From: Candidatus Omnitrophota bacterium
Lineage (GTDB): Bacteria > Omnitrophota > Gorgyraeia > Velamenicoccales > Velamenicoccaceae
NCBI GenBank assembly: GCA_020052645.1
Contig: JAGVOQ010000031.1
Location: 35,818-99,817 of the forward strand
Reading direction: 5' to 3'
DNA: 64,000 nt
A model generated the notes under the pieces. It was not told the origin of the DNA and did no database searches. It saw nothing but the letters and a program-made list of their open reading frames with translations. The stretch's first letter is position 1; each line of letters begins with the position of its first letter. The position numbers were made by a program, and so were the translations under genes. Below, in pieces: positions 19,974-28,800 of this stretch.

Positions 19974-20048
19974 TCGGGGAGAGCGGACTTGAACCGCTGA
20001 CCCCCTGAACCCCATTCAGGTGCTCTAGCCAAACTGAGCCACTCCCCG
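19974..20048 (-). tRNA. tRNA-Pro(GGG)
   Basis: CGGGGAGTGGCTCAGTTTGGCTAGAGCACCTGAATGGGGTTCAGGGGGTCAGCGGTTCAAGTCCGCTCTCCCCGA cloverleaf; anticodon loop ATGGGGT. Confidence 0.95.
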
Positions 20049-20214
20049 TATAAAAAATTTACGGGCGCCGCGGGAAACCCCATTTTCCTCGACTAAATTT
20101 TCAAAAGAACAATTCTCTCGGAACTGTTCTTCGCTTTGCGCAAAACTACGCAGATGCTTGAGAGCCAAACTGAGCCATTCTCCGGTATCATCTCTAGAAT
20201 AAATTTTAAAAAAT

Positions 20215-20335
20215 GTTACAAAAGTTTCTTAAGGTTCCTTTATGTTCCTTGAGGTTACATTGTATAAAACAACTTTAAGCAACCTTATGCAACTTAAAGA
20301 AACTTTAAGAAACATAAAAATCAAATCTTATACGA
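20215..20335. repeat. 10-bp-period inverted array element
   Basis: GTTTCTTAAG|GTTCCTTTAT|GTTCCTTGAG|GTTACATTGT ... AACTTTAAGC|AACCTTATGC|AACTTAAAGA|AACTTTAAGA|AACATAAAAA. Confidence 0.8.
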
Positions 20336-20341
20336 AACCAC

Positions 20342-21340
20342 TTATTCAGCTTTTTTAGAACGTGTCATTAAAGATCTCACAGCGGCCTGAGGTGCTTTAT
20401 TTTTAAACAAAACACCGTACACGGCATTAATAATCGGCAAATCAACCTTATATTTTTTTCCTAAAAGATACGCTGCTTTTGCCGTCGGTACCCCTTCAGC
20501 AACCATCTTCATATGACCCATAATTTTTTTTAAACTTGATCCTTTACCAATTTTTTCACCGACAAAATGATTTCGGCTTAAAGGATTAAAACACGTCGTT
20601 ACCAAATCACCGAGACCGCTGATCCCGAAAAAAGTATCTTTTTTGGCGCCCATAGCCATGCCCAATCGCGCCATTTCCACCAACCCACGCGACAAAATAG
20701 CAGCCTTGGTATTCGTGCCAAATCCAAACCCATCAGAAATACCGCACGTAATGGCGATGATATTTTTAAGGCTCCCTCCCAACTCAACCCCGACCACGTC
20801 ATCGTTGGTGTAAATACGAAATGCAGGCGTCATAAAAAGATTTTGTAACCGCGAACCGAATTCAGGATCTTTTGTCGCAACGACCGCTGTCGTCGGAATT
20901 CCATGCACGACTTCTTGCGCAATCGTCGGCCCTGACAAAACCCCGACTTGCGCCCCAGGCCAAACATCATGAACAACTTCCGACATACGCTTCAGCGTCT
21001 TGTTCTCTATCCCCTTGACAACACTGACAACCGAAATACGCGATGAAACATAGAATTCTGCGCCTCGCTCAAGAATACTTCTTAGATACTGAGAAGGGAC
21101 CGCCAAGACAACCAGATCGCAAGACAAAGCACTTTCAAGATCTGACGTGATCCGAATCTCATGAGGCAGCTTGACGCCTTTTAAAAAATTCGGGTTGATT
21201 CTCTTTTTTTCCAATATTTCGGCATAATCAGCAAAGGCGCTCCATAGAGTGACATCCAATCCTTTTTTACTCAAAAGGATAGCCAACGTCGTCCCCCACC
21301 CGCCATCACCCAAAATTGTTATTTTTTTATTAAGGCCCAC
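20342..21340 (-). CDS. gpsA: NAD(P)-dependent glycerol-3-phosphate dehydrogenase
   Basis: ITILGDGGWGTTLAILLSKKGLDVTLW; VSVVKGIENKTL; LSGPTIAQEV. Confidence 0.96.
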   Translation of the reverse strand: MGLNKKITILGDGGWGTTLAILLSKKGLDVTLWSAFADYAEILEKKRINPNFLKGVKLPHEIRITSDLESALSCDLVVLAVPSQYLRSILERGAEFYVSSRISVVSVVKGIENKTLKRMSEVVHDVWPGAQVGVLSGPTIAQEVVHGIPTTAVVATKDPEFGSRLQNLFMTPAFRIYTNDDVVGVELGGSLKNIIAITCGISDGFGFGTNTKAAILSRGLVEMARLGMAMGAKKDTFFGISGLGDLVTTCFNPLSRNHFVGEKIGKGSSLKKIMGHMKMVAEGVPTAKAAYLLGKKYKVDLPIINAVYGVLFKNKAPQAAVRSLMTRSKKAE

Positions 21341-21484
21341 TAAAAAACCTCAACTAGTCAAATACAAAAAACCCCTTCAGAAATAGTAAATTCCTGCGGG
21401 ATTCAACAGATATCTTACCTATTGGTGCGCATTATTTTACAATAAGGAAGGATTTATGTCAACTCGTTCCCTGAAAGGCTCTTT

Positions 21485-23527
21485 TTAATCGAATCTCGTA
21501 ACCAATTCTTTGATGGCGCTTAAGTGCAACAAAGCTTCCTCTTCCCCGCGCTTGATCAAATCAGGCGCATGGTCAAAAGAAGCCCAATAGATAGCTGTCA
21601 TATCCGGATGTAATGCCACATCAGACTGGCTTAAAGAATTTAATTGCGCCAAAGCATATTCCATGGATTGAAGGCTGGAAACGATCACGTCAAAAATGTT
21701 AGGTTTAAGAAATTCTTTCTTTTTAAGACGAAAATATTTAAAGATCTTATCAAACGGGGCGTTCTGCCCAGTGCCAAACACAAGCCCTTTGTTAATAAGT
21801 TCCCGCGTGCGCTCAATCTCTTCAGAACTCGGCAAAACATTAACGGAAATGATCTTCTTAGCCCCTGATTCAACCAAAACATCTGTAGGCAAGGGATCAA
21901 GGATCCCGCCGTCTATATAATAATTGTTAGCGATCTTATAAGGCTGAAAGACTCCCGGGATAGAAATGCTCGCCATTACCGCATCGCTCAATTTCCCGCT
22001 GTCAAAAACAACCTGACGCATAGCCATGCAATCACAAGCGACAACCTTAAATGCCTTTTTTACATTATGGAATGTTTTATCTTTAAGATATCTGTTTAAA
22101 AAAGATCGGATGTGTTTTCCGCGAATTAATCCATGCAAAGGAAAAGCTAGATCATCTAATCCAAATAGATAAGGCTTATCTTTATTCGATAAAACGATCT
22201 CTTCAACTTCCTTGGCGCTGTATCCTGAACACCAAAGAGCGCCGATAAAAGCACCGATACTGGAACCGCAGACAAGGTCAATGGGAATATTTTCTTTTTC
22301 CAAAACTTTTAAAACGCCTATATGCGCCAACCCCATTGCCGCGCCACTTCCCAAAGCCAGTCCCACCAAGGCTTCGCCTATTTGCCTTGTGATGCGACGG
22401 ATGGTCTTGGAATAAGGATCGGCATAATTTTCATCAATCAGATAGTTGGACTTATCAAGGGATGGCAGCGTAGCAAAAATAGGCTGGTGAAAAATCGAAG
22501 CCTCTTCGCTGCGGGATAATCGAGGGCCTTTACCATGAACCACGCCTTCTTCTAAAACAATCAACTTGACCTTTTTTTTCACACTGTCATCGACCCAAAG
22601 CCCGGATTCAAGCATACCCTGCGTCATCTCATTGAGCAACGTCGAATTCGGAGACACAAGCCAATGCACCAAATCTGTCTGAGCCAAAAGCTTATAGGCC
22701 TCTTGGCCTAGATCTGAAAGCAAGGGAAGAAAACAATAATGATAGTCATTAACAAGCATGGTCAAAAGCGAAATGAGAAAAGGCACGAGGGCAACATCAA
22801 TGGATTTAGTTCGAACAGACAAAACGTCAATGCCACTCGAATGATGGGTGATCTTTTGAGATACTTCTTCAGCGTGAACAAATACCTGCCTTTCAATAAA
22901 GGAGTTCGTATCCGATATGTCTAAAACTTGTGCGCTTGAGACATCTCGCCTTAGGATATCCACCAAAACGGCTTTCTTGCCCGTCTCTCGCTTAAGCCCT
23001 AAAGCCAGATTCACGGCATAAGTCGCTACCGAAATCCCCAGCCTTTCATCACCATAAACACCGATGATCGTACTCTCAAAAATAGTTTTAGAATGGGAGT
23101 CTTTTCTTTTAAGCCGGCGGGAAAGCATCTGACTTAAATCAATGGCAAGACGCGGTATACTTTTTAAAATCGTATTGAAATTTTCTCTTGGAATCTTAGC
23201 GACCACCGTATCATTGATAGCTCGCGCGCTGACTGAATGAGATTCTTCGGTCAACAATGAAATAAAGCCAAAATATTTTCCCCGATGGATGATCTCTAAA
23301 ATCTCTTCTTTCTGGTCCCCTGGGGTGAAAATCTGGACACGTCCCGTTATAATAAAATAGAAGGCATCCGGGGGATCGCCTTGAGAATAAATGGTTTCAC
23401 CTTGCCTGTATTCGGCGATTTCAAGAGTGTCAAAAACAAGACGTCTCTCAAAAAAATTTAAACCGGAAAAAAAAGGAATTTGTCTAAAAATAAGGGTTTT
23501 ATCAAAAATATAATTTGGTCTGTTCAT
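21485..23527 (-). CDS. Cyclic-nucleotide-binding domain + P-loop-like middle region + patatin-like phospholipase
   Basis: N-term FRQIPFFSGLNFFERRL...EYRQGETIYSQGDPPDAFYFIITGRVQIF; middle IIGVYGDERLGISVATYAVNLALGLKRETGKKAVLVDILRRD; C-term GLALGSGAAMGLAHIGVLKVLE...GSSIGAFIGA and DGGILDPLP. Confidence 0.88.
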   Translation of the reverse strand: MNRPNYIFDKTLIFRQIPFFSGLNFFERRLVFDTLEIAEYRQGETIYSQGDPPDAFYFIITGRVQIFTPGDQKEEILEIIHRGKYFGFISLLTEESHSVSARAINDTVVAKIPRENFNTILKSIPRLAIDLSQMLSRRLKRKDSHSKTIFESTIIGVYGDERLGISVATYAVNLALGLKRETGKKAVLVDILRRDVSSAQVLDISDTNSFIERQVFVHAEEVSQKITHHSSGIDVLSVRTKSIDVALVPFLISLLTMLVNDYHYCFLPLLSDLGQEAYKLLAQTDLVHWLVSPNSTLLNEMTQGMLESGLWVDDSVKKKVKLIVLEEGVVHGKGPRLSRSEEASIFHQPIFATLPSLDKSNYLIDENYADPYSKTIRRITRQIGEALVGLALGSGAAMGLAHIGVLKVLEKENIPIDLVCGSSIGAFIGALWCSGYSAKEVEEIVLSNKDKPYLFGLDDLAFPLHGLIRGKHIRSFLNRYLKDKTFHNVKKAFKVVACDCMAMRQVVFDSGKLSDAVMASISIPGVFQPYKIANNYYIDGGILDPLPTDVLVESGAKKIISVNVLPSSEEIERTRELINKGLVFGTGQNAPFDKIFKYFRLKKKEFLKPNIFDVIVSSLQSMEYALAQLNSLSQSDVALHPDMTAIYWASFDHAPDLIKRGEEEALLHLSAIKELVTRFD

Positions 23528-23605
23528 ATTTTTTTAAAGCCTTTTGAGGAGGGGAATTTCTTTTGATAGACTTGATGAATAAAAAAGAGAAACCTTTAAA
23601 AAATA

Positions 23606-24355
23606 CTACTTAATCTCTTTATCCGTTTTTTTCGTGCGTATTTTTGCGACTTCCCAGGAATAATCATAGAGATGCAGCCCCTTAGAGACTGCAATGATCT
23701 CACCATCATCAACGCCGATCATCTGAGCCATGTACTGCTTGACGAGCTCTAATCCCCCCAAATTCGAAGGAAAGCCGCCCCACAAATCCCAAGAGCGAAA
23801 ATAAAGAATGAAATGTAATTTTCCGTTACGTATCCTGGTATCAATCAAACGCAGACACGGTGGATCTTGCAGCTTAATATCCGAAGGCATGCCTATTTCC
23901 ATAACAGCCTGATTAGTGCCGAAACCCTCTTCTTTATAAATCCTGATCACTTCTTCGATCTGATTCACTTCCAATGGAATCTCGCGAACCAGTGAACTCC
24001 CGTTTTTAGCCTCTTTTACCGTCACTTTCGGATCAACGAGACGTTCCCCATACGTATAATCCTCGGTTGCTGTCTTGGTTCCGGTTAAAAGATAAGACAA
24101 GTACCCTTGGATATAATCCATATCCGTAGGTGCGGGAATATTTAATCCTTCGGGAATAATAGGAATGATCTGATGGGAAGGTTTGCGAACTCGGATAGTA
24201 ACAAAATCAAACTCCAGCCTCTTGGCGCCTTTATAACTGCCGCGGGTGATAGTATAGACTCTGCCCTTATCAAGTATCGCCGACAGCGTCTGAAACCACG
24301 CATCATCTAAATCAAAGGCATCTATAAAAACCGGTGTCAAGAATTCATCCATCAT
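23606..24355 (-). CDS. Divergent thymidylate synthase (ThyA) family protein
   Basis: QDPPCLRLIDTRIRNGKLHFILYFRSWDLWGGFPSNLGGLELVKQYMAQMIGVDDGEIIAVSKGLHLYDYSWEVAK parallels the ThyA PPC..F...GKL...LYQRS.D...G.P.N...HLY block. Confidence 0.75.
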   Translation of the reverse strand: MMDEFLTPVFIDAFDLDDAWFQTLSAILDKGRVYTITRGSYKGAKRLEFDFVTIRVRKPSHQIIPIIPEGLNIPAPTDMDYIQGYLSYLLTGTKTATEDYTYGERLVDPKVTVKEAKNGSSLVREIPLEVNQIEEVIRIYKEEGFGTNQAVMEIGMPSDIKLQDPPCLRLIDTRIRNGKLHFILYFRSWDLWGGFPSNLGGLELVKQYMAQMIGVDDGEIIAVSKGLHLYDYSWEVAKIRTKKTDKEIK

Positions 24356-24365
24356 AAATCAAGAA

Positions 24366-24737
24366 TTATCCAATAATCCGTGCAATTTCGTTAATCAGCT
24401 CTTTAGGTTCGTAAGGCTTTGCCACAAAAAAATTCTTTCCAGACTCATGTCCTTCAAAATGTTCTTCTCTCTTAGTAAACAAACACGTAAGAAATAAAAC
24501 GGGAATGTTCTTCGTTTTGGGGTCATCGTGCAGAATGGCGGCGATTTGAGACCCATCCATTTCAGGCATAAGAATATCTAAGATAACCAACGCAGGCGCT
24601 TCACGTTGAGCGATATGAATCGCATCGTGGCCGTTTGTCGCTGTCAAGACATCGTACCCGGAAACTTCTAGTCTTTTTTTTAAAAGTTCAAGGACGTCTG
24701 ATTCATCGTCCACCGCTAAAATTTTTTTCTTCGCCAT
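24366..24737 (-). CDS. Receiver-only response regulator
   Basis: MAKKKILAVDDESDVLELLKKRLEVSGYDVLTATNG..LVILDILMPEMDG; AGGAGG before the ATG at 24737. Confidence 0.93.
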   Translation of the reverse strand: MAKKKILAVDDESDVLELLKKRLEVSGYDVLTATNGHDAIHIAQREAPALVILDILMPEMDGSQIAAILHDDPKTKNIPVLFLTCLFTKREEHFEGHESGKNFFVAKPYEPKELINEIARIIG

Positions 24738-24792
24738 ACGGTTCCTCCTGGATTCTAAAAAATATTTTAAAAAAACCTTGGAGAACAGCGTT

Positions 24793-24906
24793 CTAGTGAA
24801 GTTCCTTAGGACTTTAAGTCCTAAGGCTTCCTCCTTTAGCAGAAAATGCACAACACCATTCATTCTTTAGGGCTAAAAGCCTTAAAGAATTTCTGCTAAA
24901 GGATTA
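24793..24906. repeat. Two-copy ~113-bp palindromic element, copy 1
   Basis: GTGAAGTTCCTTAGGACTTTAAGTCCTAAGGCTTCCTCCTTTAGCAGAAAATGCA...GGCTAAAAGCCTTAAAGAATTTCTGCTAAAGGATTAA; matches 52793..52907. Confidence 0.9.
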
Positions 24907-24965
24907 AATCCTCATGGCTATTAACATACTCGAATTATCAAACATTGGCAAGCGACTTCTTCTAA

Positions 24966-24998
24966 ACCCCGTTAGAGAACTACGTTCTCTAACGGGGT
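24966..24998. terminator. Perfect hairpin, possible terminator / repeat-family member
   Basis: ACCCCGTTAGAGAACTACGTTCTCTAACGGGGT. Confidence 0.6.
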
Positions 24999-25029
24999 AA
25001 AAATAAATAAGTTATCTTTTTAAAAAAAC

Positions 25030-25428
25030 TTATTTACCGTTTCCGTTCTTCTTCGAACCACCTGAAACCCTTTTTTCAACTTCTCTCAAAAGCTCACTAA
25101 CATCGTAAGGTTTTGCAATAAAATAATTTTGTCCGAAAAGATGCCCGCAGGCCTCTTCTTCGTGTTTGGTAAAAAGGCATGTCAGAAAAAGAATAGGGAT
25201 ATCCCTGGTTTTCAAATCAGCACGAAGAATAGAAGCTGTTTCAGAACCGTCCATTCCAGGCATCGCAACATCTAAAATCACCAGATCAGGACTTTCTTCC
25301 TTAGCTTTTAAAATAGCCTCGTCTCCGGAGGAAGCTTTCACAATGTTATAACCCACCTTTGTTAAGCGTTCTCCCAACAAAAGCAACACATCGGGTTCAT
25401 CATCCACAATCAGTATTTTCTTAGGCAT
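25030..25428 (-). CDS. Receiver-only response regulator
   Basis: KKILIVDDEPDVLLLLGERLTKVGYNIVKASSG...LVILDVAMPGMDG. Confidence 0.95.
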   Translation of the reverse strand: MPKKILIVDDEPDVLLLLGERLTKVGYNIVKASSGDEAILKAKEESPDLVILDVAMPGMDGSETASILRADLKTRDIPILFLTCLFTKHEEEACGHLFGQNYFIAKPYDVSELLREVEKRVSGGSKKNGNGK

Positions 25429-25433
25429 AGTTT

Positions 25434-25844
25434 TTAACCGTTTTCCCTCGGCTCATCTTTTTTTTGAGAAACTTCCAAAGCCATTCGAATAATCAAATGA
25501 AGGCGCTCAGGATCGTAAGGCTTTGTCAGAAAAAACTCAGCCCCTGCAGCCTTGCCCATTTCTATATCTTCCTTTTGAGCCAATACGCTTAAAAAAACAA
25601 CGGGAATATTTTTAGTTTGATAATCGCTCTTCAGCTTCTTACACACTTCTATACCGTTAAAATAAGGCATCATAATGTCCAAAATAATGACATCCGGAGA
25701 CTTTGTCTTGGCCAATTCTATTCCCGAATAGCCATCTTCAGCCACCATGACATCATAGCCAAAAGAAACGAGCCTGAATTTTAGTAAATTACGCAGCCCA
25801 ACCTCGTCATCAATAATTAAAATATTTTTTTTCCGCTCGCTCAT
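25434..25844 (-). CDS. Receiver-only response regulator
   Basis: KNILIIDDEVGLRNLLKFRLVSFGYDVMVAEDG...VIILDIMMPYFNG. Confidence 0.95.
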   Translation of the reverse strand: MSERKKNILIIDDEVGLRNLLKFRLVSFGYDVMVAEDGYSGIELAKTKSPDVIILDIMMPYFNGIEVCKKLKSDYQTKNIPVVFLSVLAQKEDIEMGKAAGAEFFLTKPYDPERLHLIIRMALEVSQKKDEPRENG

Positions 25845-25849
25845 GTCGG

Positions 25850-28800
25850 TTATTCCTTAATGGGAATCGTAAACTTAAAAACAGATCCGTGGCCCAACTT
25901 AGATTCTGCCCAAATAACGCCCCCCATCGCTTCAACTAAATTACGACTGATATAAAGACCTAATCCCGTCCCCCCAGCCCTGCGGACAAGGCCGCTGTCA
26001 AGCTGAACAAACTTTCCAAAAAGCCGCGATATCTCACTCTCAGAAATTCCAGGCCCTTCGTCCCGTACAGAAAACTCTACAAAACCACCGTTCCTATAAC
26101 AGGATAATGTAATTTTACTTTTTTCTCGTGTAAATTTCAAAGCATTGTTTAACAAATTCAACAATATCTGATTCAGTCTATCCTTATCCGCCATTACCAG
26201 AGGAAGTTTTTTTTCTAAATCTGTTAAAAAAATCATTCCATGTTTTTCAATTTCAATCTTCAAAAGTCCATAAACCTGATCAACCACTTCTGAAACATCG
26301 CAAGCCACAAGATTAATCCTTAAAAGATTAGACTGAATTTTTGAAATATCCAAGATGTCACCAATCAATCGGTTCAATCTATTAATATTTGAAAGAGCAA
26401 TATTTAAACACTCACTTTGAGATTTTTTAATACTCCCCTGTGTGCCGTCAGCCACAATCTCGACACCTTCCTTAATGGCTGACAACGGCGTACGCAATTC
26501 ATGCGAAACCATGGACACAAATTCCGCTTTTATCTTCTCTATTTTCTTACGTTCTGTAACATCACGCAAATTGCTCTGGATAACTTTTCTATTTTCAACA
26601 AAATACAAAGAAGAACGAATTTCAAAAACAGCTTCTCTGCCGGTACACGTCTTAATGCTCACATCATCAAAAAAAACCGACGTTGTATGCTTCAATTGCT
26701 CATCGATCTTTTCAAAGATATTGCTTGTTTCAAACAAAGAAATGACCCGACAATCCAGCCCTAAAATTTCTTCCCGCCCACACTCCAGAAGAAGCAACAA
26801 AGACGGATTCACATCAATCACAATCTTGGTTTCTGCGTCTCTAATTATTATACCATCCATAGCGGATTCAAACAACTTTCTAAACATTTGTTCTGAAACC
26901 TCTAAAGCGCGCGTCCTTTCTTTGATCAAAGTCTCAAGATCTTGGGAATACTTCCTGAGTTCTTCTTCCATTTTCTTACGGTTTGTTACATTCCTGGCAA
27001 CATTAATAACACCAATGATCTGGCCCTTCTCATCTCTTAAAGGAGCAAGGGTTACATCTACAAAGACCTTATGGCCGTCTTTATCTTGATGCATATGAGT
27101 GGAAAGGATAACCTGGCCCTCCCTTACCACCTGATCAAAACCACACTGATCGCAGGACGGACAAAAATAAGATCGTACCTGATCACAAGTTTTGCCAACA
27201 ACGTCTTCTTTCTTCAAACCAGCTTCGACAAGGAAAATCCTATTAGAATCAACAATTTTTTTATTATTACAATCAATAACGATCAAAGCATCGCTGATGG
27301 AATCAATAATATTTTTAGAAAGAGCGCGCTCATATTCCAAAAGCTCTACAGTTCTCTTTCTATCTGTAATATCTAACGCCAACTCCAGGACCTGTTCAAC
27401 TTCTCCTTTTTCGTTTTTGATAGGCGAAGAACTGATCAAAAGATCCATGATCTTGCCATCCGGAAAAACAGTTCTTTCTTCAGCAGTCTGGATCAGGCCT
27501 GTTTCAAAAGTTTTTTTTGTCGGGCAACCATGGCATACATGATCTAAGAACCGGTAGACTTGAAAACACTTCTGTCCCTGATAAGACTCAATCTCTCCAA
27601 ACCATCTCTCTGAAGTCTCATTGGCCCAAACAATTTCATAATCTTTATTGATTAAAAAAAGGCCTGCGCCGATAGAAGCCGCGATGGTCCGTAAGCGGTC
27701 TCTCTCATCATAAAGATTCTGCTCCATTTTTTTTAATTCCGTAATATCCTGAAAAATACCGTCAACATAAGAACTCCCATTTTTATCTTTCTTAAGTTCC
27801 GCCGATACAAGAGCCCAGAACGGCTTACCTTTCAAGGTCTTGCCCTGGATTTCTTCGTTTTGAACAATTCCATGGCTTTTCAATCGATTTATAAAATTTT
27901 CTCTATCGATCTTATTTTTATAAAAATCTGAGATTTGTATATTGTATAATTCTTCTTTATGCGCAGCATCTGTCAACTTCGCGAAAACAGAATTCACATA
28001 AATAAAATGGCCTGGATATTCAGGCTCTGTTCTGAAGATCCCTATATTAAGATTTTCAACAAGGTCCTCGTATTTTTTTTGCGATTCTTGAGAAATAGTC
28101 TCAAGCGCCTTACGCTTGCTGAGATTGATAGCAACTGCCAGGTATCCGACAAATCCGCCTTTTTCATTCTTCAAGGGCGTAAACGCCAATTCAACAGGCA
28201 CAAGGTTTAAATCTTTATGCCTCCATGTCACTTCGCGTTCCTTGGCCAATTCTTCTAGAATGTCATTTCTCTGATAATCGGGCCAATCTATACTTGCGCC
28301 AAATTTTTTTGCCAAGGCTTCCTTGAAAGCGAAAACGTCAGCCTGTAAATAAGCTAAATCAAAAATTGGTTTCCCAATAGCTTCCAGAGCAGAATATCCC
28401 AGCATTTTTTCAGCACCTGTATTAAAAACCGTGATGACACCTTTTAGGTCAAGGGCTATCATAGCCACCTGAGTGGCGCCATCTAAAACTGTTTTTATCT
28501 TCGCATGGGCTTCCTGCAGCTTCTCTTCAAATCTCTTATGCTCGGAAATATCCTGGACAAGACCGATTCCAAAAAGAATGTGGCCCAAAGGATCCTTAAC
28601 AGGAAAAAGTGTCATAGAGGCGTCGAAATTTCCGAACTTCGTCGCATGGACCATCTCCCATTGAAATGTCTTATTTAAAAAAACTTTTTGAATTTCGGCA
28701 TCTAACGATTCAATGCCCAAGACAACCGTAAACTTCTTGCTCAACAGAGGATTTTTTTCATCGACGACCTCAGGCTTTAAATAACCATAGAGATTCTCAG

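Noticed and set aside
24740-24863. N-terminal extension of the 24366 response regulator
   Set aside because: Track start lies in the palindromic repeat; AGGAGG and REC homology place the start at 24737
26442-27089. 215-aa plus-strand ORF
   Set aside because: Antisense of the PAS kinase; Ser-rich composition typical of reverse-frame reading
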